Both the position numbers and the translations under genes were made by a program. DNA of 64,000 nt from SZUA-100 sp965248135. Its GTDB lineage: Bacteria; Pseudomonadota; Alphaproteobacteria; Rhizobiales; Rhizobiaceae. Below, piece after piece: positions 8,117 through 17,791 of this stretch. Where the stretch lies: NCBI GenBank assembly GCA_965248135.1, contig CBDFIN010000010.1, forward strand, positions 177,338 through 241,337. The letters run 5' to 3'. The stretch's first letter is position 1, and the number at the start of each line of letters is the position of its first letter. The notes below the pieces were generated by a model, which saw only the letters and a program-made list of their open reading frames with translations, searched no databases and had not been told where the DNA came from.

Positions 8117-8821
8117 TCAGGAAAGCAGCCAGCCGCCATCCACATCGACCGTTGTGCCGGTGACAAACTCGTTTTCCACCAGATAGACGATGGCCATGGC
8201 CACTTCATCGGCGGTGCCAACACGGGGAATGACGTTGTTGGCGGTGAGCTTGCGATAATGGGCCACACGTTCCTCACCTTTGAGCGCTACCATTGGCGTG
8301 TCGATCAGTCCTGGAGAGACCACATTCAGGCGTCGCGGTGCGATTTCGGGCGCAACGGCCCTTGCCAGCGCTTCCACGGCGCCACCAACGGCCGAAATCG
8401 CCACCTGGCCGGTGCGGCATTTGCGCGCCGGCGCGCCGCTCACCAAAACAACTGTCCCGTCTTCGGCCATACGTTCGACACCGTAACGCACCACATTGGC
8501 ATAGCCCCAGAGTTTGTCGAACGAGGTTGCGAATCCGGCCATATCCATGCGCATGAACGGACCAATGGCGCGGTCACCACCGGTAGCAGCACTGATCAGG
8601 ATATCAAAGGGCGCACATTCTTCAAACAATGCTGCAAGCGCTTCGCGGTCGCGGACATCGCATTTCTTTAAGGTGACACCATCAGGCAAATCTGTTGCCC
8701 GCTCAGGATTGCGGCTTACCGCAACTATTTCGGCGCCTTTTTCTGCCAACTGTCTTACCGCAGCAAGGCCAATGCCCGAAGTACCGCCAAAGATGATTGC
8801 CTTTTTGCCGTTAACGTTCAT
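8117..8821 (-). CDS. short-chain dehydrogenase/reductase
   Basis: A 234-residue classical SDR with a Rossmann fold. The N-terminal cofactor motif (IIFGGTSGIGLAAVRQLAEKG) and the ending (TGTTVDVDGGWLLS) are canonical. The usual YxxxK active site is not seen: the region after the catalytic-serine strand reads VVLVSGAPARKCRTGQVAIS, so Tyr appears replaced and the catalytic role is uncertain. A GGAGCG sequence precedes the ATG at 8821. It lies downstream of eno on the same strand, 51 bp away. NAD(P)-dependent oxidoreductase is the family call; the substrate is unknown. Confidence 0.8.
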   Translation of the reverse strand: MNVNGKKAIIFGGTSGIGLAAVRQLAEKGAEIVAVSRNPERATDLPDGVTLKKCDVRDREALAALFEECAPFDILISAATGGDRAIGPFMRMDMAGFATSFDKLWGYANVVRYGVERMAEDGTVVLVSGAPARKCRTGQVAISAVGGAVEALARAVAPEIAPRRLNVVSPGLIDTPMVALKGEERVAHYRKLTANNVIPRVGTADEVAMAIVYLVENEFVTGTTVDVDGGWLLS

Positions 8822-8872
8822 GGTCGCTCCTGTTTAGTTGTTGGAATTCGGCATTGTGGTGAACAGGTCAGT

Positions 8873-10145
8873 TTACCGCAATATACTGCGTCCTGCATAG
8901 ATAGCCTGATCGCCCAGCATTTCTTCGATACGCAACAGCTGATTATATTTTGCCAGCCGGTCGGAACGCGAAAGCGATCCGGTCTTAATCTGCCCGCAAT
9001 TGGTGGCGACTGCCAGATCAGCGATGGTGGCGTCTTCAGTCTCGCCAGAACGGTGCGACATCACGCTGGTGTAACTGGCCCGATTGGCCATGTTCACGGC
9101 ACTCAGGGTTTCACTCAAGGTGCCGATTTGATTGACCTTGATCAGGATCGAGTTGGCGATACCTTTTTCGATACCCTCGGCCAGCCGCACCGTATTGGTG
9201 ACAAACAGATCATCACCAACCAGTTGACATTTCTTGCCGCTCAAACCGGTATGGGCCTGCCAGCCGTCCCAATCGTCTTCGGCCATGCCGTCTTCAATCG
9301 AAATAATCGGATATTTGGTGATCAATTCGTCGAGATATTCGGCCAAGGCCTGTGGTTCCAGCACCCTGCCCTCGCCACTAAGATCATAGCTGCCATTGTC
9401 GAAAAACTCGCTCGCAGCGCAGTCGAGGGCGAGATAAGACCTCTTCACCCGGTTTATAGCCCGCCTGTTCTATTGACTTCATGATAAAGTCCAGCGCTTC
9501 GGGGGCAGAACCGATATTGGGGGCAAAACCGCCCTCATCGCCAACATTGGTATTATGACCGGCATCCGAAAGCGCCTTTTTAAGCGTGTGGAACACTTCG
9601 GCTCCCATGCGCAGCCCTTCGCTGAAGCTTTCAGCGCCGACCGGCATGATCATGAATTCCTGAAAATTGATCGGATTGTCGGCATGTTCGCCGCCATTGA
9701 TGATGTTCATCATCGGCACGGGCAGAACCTGGGCGCTGGCACCGCCGACATAGCGGTATAGCGGCAGGTTGCAGGTTTTTGCGGCAGCCTTTGCCGCTGC
9801 AAGCGATACGCCCAAAATGGCGTTGGCACCGAGCCGGCTTTTGTTGTCGGTGCCGTCAAGTTCACACATCATGCGGTCAAGCTTGAGCTGGTCTTCCACC
9901 TCAAGACCACTCAGCAGCTCGAAAATCTCGGCATTGACCGCCAAAACCGCGTTGCTGACACCCTTGCCCATCCAGCGATCACCACCATCGCGCAGCTCCA
10001 TCGCCTCGTGGGCACCGGTCGATGCACCTGAGGGCACTGCTGCCCGTCCGCTAACGCCGTTTTCAAGCACGACATCAACCTCCACTGCCGGGTTTCCACG
10101 GCTGTCGAGAATTTGGCGGCCGATGATATCGGTAATGGCGGTCAT
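8873..10145 (-). CDS. eno: enolase, with a one-base frameshift in the assembled sequence
   Basis: Converts 2-phosphoglycerate to phosphoenolpyruvate in glycolysis and is part of the RNA degradosome in many bacteria. The N-terminal part (ITDIIGRQILDSRGNPAVEVD, SGASTGAHEA, MMNIINGGEHADNPINFQEF, VGDEGGFAPN) and the C-terminal part (YLALDCAASEFF, SIEDGMAEDDWDGW, KVNQIGTLSET, MSHRSGETED) are both full and well conserved. They are in different frames: near 9431-9436 one extra base turns the expected GTC-TAT-CTC into GTC-TTA-TCT. I start at the ATG at 10145. Because eno is normally essential and no second copy is visible here, a consensus error is more likely than a true pseudogene. It follows kdsA on the same strand. 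Confidence 0.93.
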
Positions 10146-10270
10146 GGCGGGTTCCCCTTGTTGCAACGATGGCGTCGTTCTAGCGCAGCCGCTCCAATGT
10201 GCAAGTGCTGGATAAAATAGTTTGGCCGGGATTGCGCACGACCGCGCTCAACATGCCGTTATTTGTTTAA

Positions 10271-11116
10271 TCAGGTCCGGCCCTTCACCACCGCATCGAT
10301 TGCCATCAATTGTTCAAGCAGCGTTTTCATTTCACCAAGTGGCACCATATTCGGCCCGTCAGAGGGTGCATTGTCGGGGTCCTGATGCGTTTCGATAAAC
10401 AGGCCGGCGACACCAACCGCAACCGCCGCCCGCGACAGAACGGGCACAAATTTCCGCTGACCACCGGTGGTGGCACCCCTGCCACCCGGCTGCTGGACCG
10501 AATGGGTCGCATCAAAGATTACCGGTGCACCCATCGCCGCCATTTCCGGCAGCGAGCGCATATCAGAAACCAGTGTGTTATAGCCAAAACTGGCCCCCCT
10601 TTCGGTCAACAATACATTGGGATTTCCGCCGCCAACTACTTTGTCCAGAACATTTTTCATGTCCCACGGCGCCAGAAACTGGCCCTTTTTGACGTTGACA
10701 ACTTTGCCCGTTGCGGCAGCCGCCAATAGCAAATCAGTCTGCCGGCACAAAAACGCTGGAATTTGCAGTACATCAACATGCGGCGAGACAATCGCGCATT
10801 GCTCTTCGCTATGGATATCCGTCACCACCGGAAGGCCCAACTCGCTACGGATGTCTGAAAAAATGGCCATTGATTTATCCAGGCCCAGCCCGCGCCGGCT
10901 GCCAAGACTGGTGCGGTTGGCCTTGTCAAACGAACTTTTGTAGACAAGGCCGATGTCAAGTTCCCGACAAATCTCTTTCAACGCACCGGCCATGTCAAAA
11001 GCATGATCACGGCTTTCTAACGCGCATGGTCCGGCCAGCAGCGAGACCGGCAACGTTGCAGAAAACTTTACACCGCCGGCTTCGACAGTGGCACACGGCT
11101 TATTGTTGTTGGTCAT
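10271..11116 (-). CDS. kdsA: 3-deoxy-8-phosphooctulonate synthase (KDO-8-phosphate synthase)
   Basis: 281 residues, the normal family length. It condenses phosphoenolpyruvate with arabinose-5-phosphate to make KDO-8-phosphate for lipopolysaccharide inner core. Motifs seen: LAGPCALESRDHAFDMA, KSSFDKANRTSLGSRRG, VLQIPAFLCRQTDLL, LTERGASFGYNTLVSDMRSL and DATHSVQQPGG. Its ATG overlaps the TGA of the upstream VOC gene by 4 bp, and eno follows 105 bp downstream; the shared use of phosphoenolpyruvate fits this placement. The enzyme shows that the organism makes lipopolysaccharide. Confidence 0.96.
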   Translation of the reverse strand: MTNNNKPCATVEAGGVKFSATLPVSLLAGPCALESRDHAFDMAGALKEICRELDIGLVYKSSFDKANRTSLGSRRGLGLDKSMAIFSDIRSELGLPVVTDIHSEEQCAIVSPHVDVLQIPAFLCRQTDLLLAAAATGKVVNVKKGQFLAPWDMKNVLDKVVGGGNPNVLLTERGASFGYNTLVSDMRSLPEMAAMGAPVIFDATHSVQQPGGRGATTGGQRKFVPVLSRAAVAVGVAGLFIETHQDPDNAPSDGPNMVPLGEMKTLLEQLMAIDAVVKGRT

Positions 11117-12018
11117 GATCCCGTTTCCTGAATAAATGCGACTGCATAGCCCTGTCCTTCGCCGGGCGCGACAATTATGCGCTGGTCGATTGCCTTTATC
11201 TCAACGCCATTGGCCATCAGAAATTCTGTAGTTGTGGCAAGATCGGTAACTTTAATATCAATAGCATGGGCTGTAAGGCTGGTTCGGTTTCGTCGCGGTA
11301 TCCAGCCGTATACCGCCTCGAAACGGGTTGGCGAATACAACTTTATCCTGGCGTTTGGCAGCACCAACTCGGCACCACAATCAACTTGCCCTGTATCAGG
11401 AAGTCCTTCTTTCAAACCTATCACATGGGTGAGGTAATCTGTGGTGGAGACAGAAAAATCGCTCAACACTGCCACTGTTTCGGTGCCTGTGGCGGTGTTA
11501 GGGTGAACCGTCAAGGCTGTATCAAACCGCCTCTTGCTCAACCACTGGCACGAAAACAGGGCAAGTTCCGGCGCGCTTTCAAGTTCGGCTACGCCAAGCT
11601 TAACACCGATCTTTATGACCGCATCATCCGGCAAGACCACATCACGGCTGAACTCGACAACCTCGCCATCGCCATAACCCAAACGCCGATAGGCCGTCGC
11701 GTCGGCCTCCGCATTTGCAGATCGAAGCGCAATCAGCGATATGCCATCGTCGCCCCGCTGTGAACGGAAGGTTCGGTCACGGGCAACAAAAGGGTTTCCG
11801 GCATCTGCCTGCGCTTGATAGATGTCGCGATCTCCAACAGCCAACGGCTCCAGATAGGTTTCATCTGCAAAAAACACACACGCATTTGACGTGCCGAAGG
11901 GATGATGGCCATCTGCTGCAACACTAAAACCCAAATCGGACAACCGCTTTCGGGCAATCGGCAGCGACGGCACGGGCAGCACTAAATGGTCGAGCGCTTT
12001 TGCGGCGGGATTGGTCAT
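11113..12018 (-). CDS. VOC-superfamily (glyoxalase-like domain) protein
   Basis: 301 residues. The N-terminal half (LDHLVLPVPSLPIARKRLSDLGFSVAADGHHPFGTSN) matches the glyoxalase-like domain that binds a metal through a His near the start of each module; a second module appears later (DYLTHVIGLKEGLPDTG, AHAIDIKVTDLATTTEFL). Members are metal-dependent isomerases, lyases or dioxygenases, but the reaction here cannot be deduced. It is translationally coupled to kdsA by a 4-bp overlap and divergent from the PLP decarboxylase gene. Confidence 0.75.
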   Translation of the reverse strand: MTNPAAKALDHLVLPVPSLPIARKRLSDLGFSVAADGHHPFGTSNACVFFADETYLEPLAVGDRDIYQAQADAGNPFVARDRTFRSQRGDDGISLIALRSANAEADATAYRRLGYGDGEVVEFSRDVVLPDDAVIKIGVKLGVAELESAPELALFSCQWLSKRRFDTALTVHPNTATGTETVAVLSDFSVSTTDYLTHVIGLKEGLPDTGQVDCGAELVLPNARIKLYSPTRFEAVYGWIPRRNRTSLTAHAIDIKVTDLATTTEFLMANGVEIKAIDQRIIVAPGEGQGYAVAFIQETGS

Positions 12019-12154
12019 GGTGTGGCTTTGCCTGATAATTTTGCACTATTCAAGTCACCATCGGGTCGCCGGCAGGGTCGCACGGTATAATTGTTTCCTC
12101 CCGGTGCAAATTCGCGATAGGTTCCGCCGAATATCAAAATTGTTCGAGGCATCA

Positions 12155-13567
12155 ATGAATAACGAAGAATTCAGGAAATGGTCGCTGAGGGCCGCCGAAT
12201 GGGGTGCCGAATACCGTCGAACGATTGCAGATCGACCGGTTCGAGCCCGCACCCAGCCGGGCGAGATATCGAGCTTTATTGCCCCTTCACCGCCCGAGCA
12301 GGCGGAGGAAATGCAGCAGATTTTCGACGATTTCGAACAGCAGATCGTCCCCGGCATGACCCATTGGCAGCACCCCGATTTTTTTGCCTATTTTCCGGCC
12401 AACGCGGCACCCGTTTCGGTGATTGCCGAATATCTGGTGTCCGCGATGGCGGCCCAGTGCATGTTGTGGCAAACATCACCCGCGGCAACCGAACTTGAGA
12501 TAACCACACTCGACTGGTTGCGCCAGGCATTTGGCCTTAAGGACGGGTTTTCAGGCGTCATTCAGGATTCAGCCTCCTCGGCAACGCTGGTGGCCGTATT
12601 GACCATGCGCGAACGGGTGCTTGGCTGGCAGGGCAATGCCAATGGGTTGGCGGGCCATCCGGCGCTCAGGATCTATGCGTCTGGTCAAAACCACACGTCG
12701 ATTGACCGGGCGATCTGGGTGTCGGGTATTGGTGAAGAAAATCTGGTGCGCGTTGCCACCACCGGAAAAAACCGTTCAATGGATGTTGTTGCGCTCAAAG
12801 AGGCGATTAGGCAGGACCGCCAGAAGGGCTATCTTCCGGCTGGGATTATCGGCTGTGTCGGCAGCACCGGCGTTGGTGCCAGCGACGATATCGCAGCCTT
12901 GGCCAAAATTGCCAAAAAATATGATCTCTACCTGCATGTCGATGCCGCCTGGGCCGGCAGCGCCATGATTTGCCCGGAGTTTCGCCACTACTGGCATGGT
13001 GTCGACCAGGCCGACAGCATCGTGGTCAATCCGCATAAGTGGCTCGGGGCGCAGTTTGACTGCACCGCTCATTTTATTCGCAACCCTGATTTGACGGTTA
13101 AAACACTGGCCATCGAACCAGAGTATCTAAAGACCCACGGCAAGGATAACCTGATCAATTTTTCAGAATGGTCGGTGCCGCTCGGTCGGCGGTTTCGAGC
13201 CTTGAAACTGTGGTTCCTGCTGCGCGCTCATGGCCTGGAGGGTCTGCGCGCAATGATCAAGAATCACGTGGCCTGGTCGCAGCAATTGTGCGAACGGCTA
13301 AGGCTGGAGAGCGATTTTGAAATTGTCAGCGAACCGATGCTTTCGCTTTTCACGTTTCGCCACCTGCCGCACGACACCCGCGACACAGACGATCACAATC
13401 TCACACTGGTCAATCGGATTAATGACGAAGGTAAAATCTATCTCACCCAAACGCGCATTGACGGGAAAATCGCCATCCGTTTTCAAGTCGGCCAGTTTTC
13501 AACAGCCAGCGAAAATGTCGATCAGGCTTTCGATGTCATCATTGCCTCGGCACGGGCATCGCTTTGA
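12155..13567 (+). CDS. pyridoxal-phosphate-dependent aromatic-L-amino-acid decarboxylase family protein
   Basis: About 470 residues from the ATG at 12155 (MNNEEFRKWSLRAAEWGAEY); upstream open codons to 12011 look non-coding. Group II PLP decarboxylase motifs are complete: PGMTHWQHPDFFAYFPAN near the N-terminus, SGQNHTSIDRA, GSTGVGASDD, the cofactor-binding LHVDAAWAGSA and the Schiff-base lysine in NPHKWLG. Such enzymes decarboxylate tryptophan, phenylalanine, tyrosine or DOPA to amines. Substrate choice cannot be read from the sequence. It stands alone between divergent VOC and convergent cckA. Confidence 0.88.
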   Translation: MNNEEFRKWSLRAAEWGAEYRRTIADRPVRARTQPGEISSFIAPSPPEQAEEMQQIFDDFEQQIVPGMTHWQHPDFFAYFPANAAPVSVIAEYLVSAMAAQCMLWQTSPAATELEITTLDWLRQAFGLKDGFSGVIQDSASSATLVAVLTMRERVLGWQGNANGLAGHPALRIYASGQNHTSIDRAIWVSGIGEENLVRVATTGKNRSMDVVALKEAIRQDRQKGYLPAGIIGCVGSTGVGASDDIAALAKIAKKYDLYLHVDAAWAGSAMICPEFRHYWHGVDQADSIVVNPHKWLGAQFDCTAHFIRNPDLTVKTLAIEPEYLKTHGKDNLINFSEWSVPLGRRFRALKLWFLLRAHGLEGLRAMIKNHVAWSQQLCERLRLESDFEIVSEPMLSLFTFRHLPHDTRDTDDHNLTLVNRINDEGKIYLTQTRIDGKIAIRFQVGQFSTASENVDQAFDVIIASARASL

Positions 13568-13634
13568 CAATGTTTATTCCGGACAAGGATCAAACATGAT
13601 GACTGGACCGTATCCGCCAAGAACCATCACCGAT

Positions 13635-13664
13635 CGTCATCCTCGGCCCGTGCCGAGCATGACG
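13635..13664. repeat. alphaproteobacterial-type intergenic palindrome
   Basis: CGTCAT, two bases, CTCGGC, a four-base loop, GCCGAG and ATGACG form a strong stem between two convergent genes. Similar CGTCATCCTCGG palindromes are widely dispersed in alphaproteobacteria. It may serve as a bidirectional terminator, although no T tract follows. Confidence 0.6.
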
Positions 13665-13739
13665 ACGTTGAGTGAACCTTCCACCCTGTTCGATACGACA
13701 TTCCACCTTCGGGTCTTATCCAGAACCGGGTTTTGGCAT

Positions 13740-16382
13740 CTATTTTTCCTCAATCATTTCCTTAACAATTGTAGCTAATTGTTTTAAATTAAAGGGTTTT
13801 GGTAAAAAACCAAACCGGTCTCGTTCTTCGGCAGGAAGGTTTTTGGCGAAGGCTTCTTCGGCATAACCGGAAACAAAAACGAACTTCAGATCCTTGTGGG
13901 TTTTCCTTAACTCGCCAAGCAGCGTTGGGCCATCCATCTCAGGCATGACCACATCTGAGACCACAAGATCAATCTCGTCGCCATGGTCCTCCATCACTTC
14001 CAGGGCTTCAACACCACTATCGGCCTCATAAACCGTATAGCCCCGCATTTTCAGCGCACGGGCGCCGAATGAACGCACCGCATCCTCGTCTTCCACCAGT
14101 AATATGGTTGCACTACCCGAAAGGTCGCGGTTCTCGTCCTCCACCGCTGCATCACCACTTTCGACGTCAATTTCCCCTCCATCCTCGGCGACGTGGCGGG
14201 GAAGATAGAGACGAAACGTTGTTCCTGTGCCCACCTCGCTATCGGCATAGATAAAACCACCTGACTGTTTAACGATGCCGTAAACGGTAGAAAGGCCGAG
14301 GCCCGTTCCCTTGCCCACCTCTTTAGTCGAGAAAAACGGTTCAAAGATCTGTTTGAGAATATCCTCCGACATGCCGACACCGGTGTCAGCCAGCTCGACT
14401 ACGACATAATCGACGATTGGCATTTCCTTGCGCTTATGATTTTTCTCAATCTCAACGGTATCAGCATTGCTGGTGGTTATGGTGATGGTGCCACGGTCAA
14501 CAATGGCATCACGCGCGTTAACACAAAGATTGACGACGACCTGTTCAAACTGGCCAATATCCGCCTTAACGGGCCAAAGATCACGCCCGTGTTGAATGAC
14601 CAGCTCCGATTTATCCCCAAGCAGCCGCTCCAGCAACGTGCGCAGATCGGCGAGCACATCCGGCAGGCTCAATACCTGCGGACGCAGGGTCTGGCGCCTG
14701 GAAAATGCCAATAATTGGCGAACAAGACTAGCGGCACGATTGGCATTTTGCTTGATGTTCATAATGTCGGGGAAGGAAGGATCGCTGGCCCGGTGATTGG
14801 CAAGAAGAAGATCGGAAAATCCGATGATGGCCGTTAAAACATTGTTGAAATCATGGGCAATCCCGCCAGCGAGCTGGCCAACTGCCTGCATTTTTTGGCT
14901 CTGCGCCATTTGGGCTTCGAGCGCCCGTTGCTCGGTCATATCGACGGCATAGATGATCGCCGTCTCGCCATCACCATCTTCTTCTCCGTCGTCGACAGCG
15001 CTGACATAATAGCGGATCGACACATCTTCGTCATCGGGCAAGGTTGAATCGACATGGCGAATATTGCCATGCCCCTCACCCGCAAGTGACAGCGCTTTCT
15101 CAAGCCTGTCCCGGGCGTTTTCATTGGCCAAACTGGTCATGGCAAAACCTGAGGCCAATTGTTCGGCCGAAACAACTTTTGAAAACAGTTTTTGGAAGGT
15201 CGCATTGGTTTTGATCACCCGGCCATCTTCAGCTACCGATGCAATGGCGATGGGCGTATTATTGAAAAACCGGGTAAATCGTACTTCGGCTGCGCGCAGA
15301 GCCTCGGAGGATCCTTCTCCTGCACTTCGGTTAAGAACCAGCGTGCGAGTTGCGCCAGGCGCTCCATCCTTGGTAAATGGCACCTTGTGGTACAAGCGGA
15401 CCGGCAGGCTCTGGCCGTTCATCTTGGCCAGGTCAAGATCGACGATCGCCGTTTTGGAGGAACCGGGTTCAGGCTTTACTGATCCAAGCAGGGCCAGACT
15501 CTCCCCCAGTACCAAATCTTGAATGCCAATTTTTCCGGGCGTAAACTGTGTCAACTCAATTCCCAACCAATCGGCTAATGTGGCATTGATATAGACAATT
15601 GAACCGTCTGCCTCGGTCGAAAAGAAGCCGGCTGGCGCATGGTCAAGATAATCAATCGCGTGTTGAAGGTCTTGAAAGGCTTTTTCTTGTACCGCGCGCT
15701 CGTCCGAAATGTCGCATACTTGCCAAGCCGCCAGGGGATTCTTTCTATCCGGCAATTGCAAGGGACGGCTATAAACCTGATACCAACGTGCCGGCTCACC
15801 GTTTATGCTGTCACCCGACAAGGCCTGCGATACCCTGATTTCGCTTCGAACGCCCTTGCCCGAGCGCACCGCGTGGCTCATCCGGTATACCTGCTCGGAA
15901 GATCCAGGTTCATCCGAAAACAGCCGTTCGACGGTGGAAATTTCCTCAGCGGTCTTGGCGCCGGTCAATTTGGCATAGGCTTGATTTGCGTAGAGGATGC
16001 GCCCGTCAAGATCGGTGACGATTGTACCCTCTTCCATACTGTCAACGTAACTCTTGCCGAAATCCTCGCCACGCGTTTTGGAGGAAATATGCAATACCCC
16101 AAGGGCTAATGAAAACAGGAAAAACACTCCGATCATTGCCAATATGCCCAACACCGGCAATATCAGCCATCCGGCCGTCGGCTTGTCCAGCACAACAAAC
16201 AGCCCGGCAACGAATACCAAAGCAGCGCCCAATATCAACAGGCGGCCAAGGCCGGGAGACTTGCCGCTTTGGTCGATCACGGAACCCATCTGCAGCTTGG
16301 ACACCGCTTCTTCCCGGGTTTCAGCATTCACCTGGCTTGAACTGTCCATATGGTCGTTTATCCGGTTCTTCCTATTCAACAT
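13740..16382 (-). CDS. cckA: cell-cycle hybrid histidine kinase CckA
   Basis: 880 residues. Two membrane helices near 45-95 (LGRLLILGAALVFVAGLFVVL; LPVLGILAMIGVFFLFSLAL), PAS domains from about 105 to 480, the phospho-acceptor H510 in IAHDFNNVLTAIIGFSDLLL, an ATPase domain (NLCVNARDAI, ELADTGVGM, FFSTKEVGKGTGLGLSTVYGIV) and a C-terminal receiver with D810 in VVSDVVMPEMDG. CckA feeds phosphate through ChpT to CtrA and controls the alphaproteobacterial cell cycle. The start may also be the ATG 33 bp inside (MDSSSQ). It is divergent from the FliO-like gene, across a 363-bp gap. Confidence 0.95.
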   Translation of the reverse strand: MLNRKNRINDHMDSSSQVNAETREEAVSKLQMGSVIDQSGKSPGLGRLLILGAALVFVAGLFVVLDKPTAGWLILPVLGILAMIGVFFLFSLALGVLHISSKTRGEDFGKSYVDSMEEGTIVTDLDGRILYANQAYAKLTGAKTAEEISTVERLFSDEPGSSEQVYRMSHAVRSGKGVRSEIRVSQALSGDSINGEPARWYQVYSRPLQLPDRKNPLAAWQVCDISDERAVQEKAFQDLQHAIDYLDHAPAGFFSTEADGSIVYINATLADWLGIELTQFTPGKIGIQDLVLGESLALLGSVKPEPGSSKTAIVDLDLAKMNGQSLPVRLYHKVPFTKDGAPGATRTLVLNRSAGEGSSEALRAAEVRFTRFFNNTPIAIASVAEDGRVIKTNATFQKLFSKVVSAEQLASGFAMTSLANENARDRLEKALSLAGEGHGNIRHVDSTLPDDEDVSIRYYVSAVDDGEEDGDGETAIIYAVDMTEQRALEAQMAQSQKMQAVGQLAGGIAHDFNNVLTAIIGFSDLLLANHRASDPSFPDIMNIKQNANRAASLVRQLLAFSRRQTLRPQVLSLPDVLADLRTLLERLLGDKSELVIQHGRDLWPVKADIGQFEQVVVNLCVNARDAIVDRGTITITTSNADTVEIEKNHKRKEMPIVDYVVVELADTGVGMSEDILKQIFEPFFSTKEVGKGTGLGLSTVYGIVKQSGGFIYADSEVGTGTTFRLYLPRHVAEDGGEIDVESGDAAVEDENRDLSGSATILLVEDEDAVRSFGARALKMRGYTVYEADSGVEALEVMEDHGDEIDLVVSDVVMPEMDGPTLLGELRKTHKDLKFVFVSGYAEEAFAKNLPAEERDRFGFLPKPFNLKQLATIVKEMIEEK

Positions 16383-16745
16383 GCCTGATGCTTGGTTAAG
16401 GTGATGTCCAATAAATCAAAGCCCAGTTCCTTTGGCACAATACTGACGACTCACCCGAGGCTCCCGCCTTGGTGTGGTGTTTGAATCATATTTTGGCCAC
16501 GGGGAAAAGCCTCAAGTCTCCACATTGGCTGTAAATAAGTCGCCCGATCACAATTTGGTTCACCAGAATTGTAGCTGCAAGGCGCCAGTTTTGTGATGGC
16601 AATTGTTAATAACCCCGGTCTTTTTCAACAAGTTTCCTTAAAATCGACAATCTTACAAACAATATCGCATTCCAGCCGGTATGTTACTTGGCGAAATGGT
16701 GTATGGGTAATCTAATGACAAAAATTACCAGACTGGGAGTGGCAC
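16383..16745. promoter_or_regulatory. divergent intergenic region, cckA / FliO-like gene
   Basis: 363 bp without a gene, expected to hold both promoters. I looked for the CtrA site (TTAA, seven bases, TTAA) and found only half sites, for example TTAA at 16396 and 16607. Nothing else can be supported. Confidence 0.3.
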
Positions 16746-17762
16746 ATGCGTGAGTGGATAGCCGGTTATGTGGGGGAAAACATGGCGTCCGGCGCTATGC
16801 TTGTCGTTGTCACCATGGCATTTGTCCTCGCTTTTGTTGTGCTTCTTGCGATATTCCGAAGCTTTTTGCCAACCGGAATCCGCGGCAACCGAAGGACACG
16901 GCATGCGCGATTGGCGGTGATGGATGCGGCGGCTGTCGACTCACGCAGGAAATTGGTTCTTGTGCGTCGCGACAATGTTGAGCATTTGTTGATGATTGGC
17001 GGCCCGAGTGATGTGGTTGTGGAACACAATATCATTCGGCAGTTACAAGTCCAACCGGGGCAAACCGCGCCACAACGTGCCGCAGCACAAAGACCACCGT
17101 CCCAATTGCCACCTGATGCGCGTCAACAGCCGCCGGACACACCCCGCCCGCAAAGAGCACCAACCGCCGCCTCACCTAACGGATCAGGCGCACTAACTGC
17201 CCCTCGTGCACCCAAGGGGTCAGTTGCACCAGCCGCCGCTCGTAAACCGGTCTCGACGACGCCAGTGCCACCACTTCGACCAGAGCCAACCCGACAGCCC
17301 CCGCCGTCGCCACCAAACACGGGTGGAGCAAGTGGCGTACCCAACCGGGTGAATTGGCAACAACTTGCTGCCAAACCCAGGCCAAAACCCTCGCCATCGA
17401 TGCCATCGGAGCAAAGCAAACCAACACCACCAGTTGCTGTTTCCTCACCCATAACACCAGCATCAAGAGCCCCGGCCCCGGTAAATCGACCAGGCTCCAT
17501 GGTCAGGCCAATCGCCGCATCGGCGCCGGCAGTTGCCTCCATCAACCCTCCCCGCCTTTCGCCTGAACACCCAAGGCAGGCGCAAAATTCTCCCGCACCG
17601 CTCGACAACAAAGGCGAACTTGCAACGTTTGATGAGGAATTGGCAATGGAGCTTGGCGAGACAATCCTTGCTGACGACAATCCGGTGTCAGATAAAAACC
17701 TGTCGCGCAAGCTGAATGACTTGCTGAGTGAAATCAACAACGGTAACAATTCAAAAAATTAG
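16746..17762 (+). CDS. FliO/MopB-domain membrane protein with long proline-rich tail
   Basis: 338 residues. One membrane helix near the N-terminus (ASGAMLVVVTMAFVLAFVVLLAIF) is followed at about 45-100 by a FliO-like domain (RLAVMDAAAVDSRRKLVLVRRDNVEHLLMIGG), then about 200 residues rich in Pro, Ala and Arg of low complexity, and a short acidic C-terminal segment (ELAMELGETILADDN, LSRKLNDLLSEINNG). FliO is an accessory membrane protein of the flagellar export gate, but this protein is far longer than enteric FliO and no other flagellar gene is nearby. The domain assignment is fair; a flagellar role is uncertain. Confidence 0.65.
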   Translation: MREWIAGYVGENMASGAMLVVVTMAFVLAFVVLLAIFRSFLPTGIRGNRRTRHARLAVMDAAAVDSRRKLVLVRRDNVEHLLMIGGPSDVVVEHNIIRQLQVQPGQTAPQRAAAQRPPSQLPPDARQQPPDTPRPQRAPTAASPNGSGALTAPRAPKGSVAPAAARKPVSTTPVPPLRPEPTRQPPPSPPNTGGASGVPNRVNWQQLAAKPRPKPSPSMPSEQSKPTPPVAVSSPITPASRAPAPVNRPGSMVRPIAASAPAVASINPPRLSPEHPRQAQNSPAPLDNKGELATFDEELAMELGETILADDNPVSDKNLSRKLNDLLSEINNGNNSKN

Positions 17763-17791
17763 ACACCGGTTCGGCGGCGACACCGTTTGTG

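Noticed and set aside
15064..15522. 152-residue plus-strand frame inside cckA
   Set aside because: Shadow of the kinase gene, with serine/arginine-rich composition typical of a wrong frame.
16383..16745. CtrA binding sites upstream of cckA
   Set aside because: Only half sites (TTAA) were found; no TTAA-N7-TTAA pair.
17123..17749. 208-residue open frame antisense to the FliO-like gene
   Set aside because: It mirrors the proline/alanine-rich coding strand, giving a Gly/Val/Ala-rich shadow without any family features.
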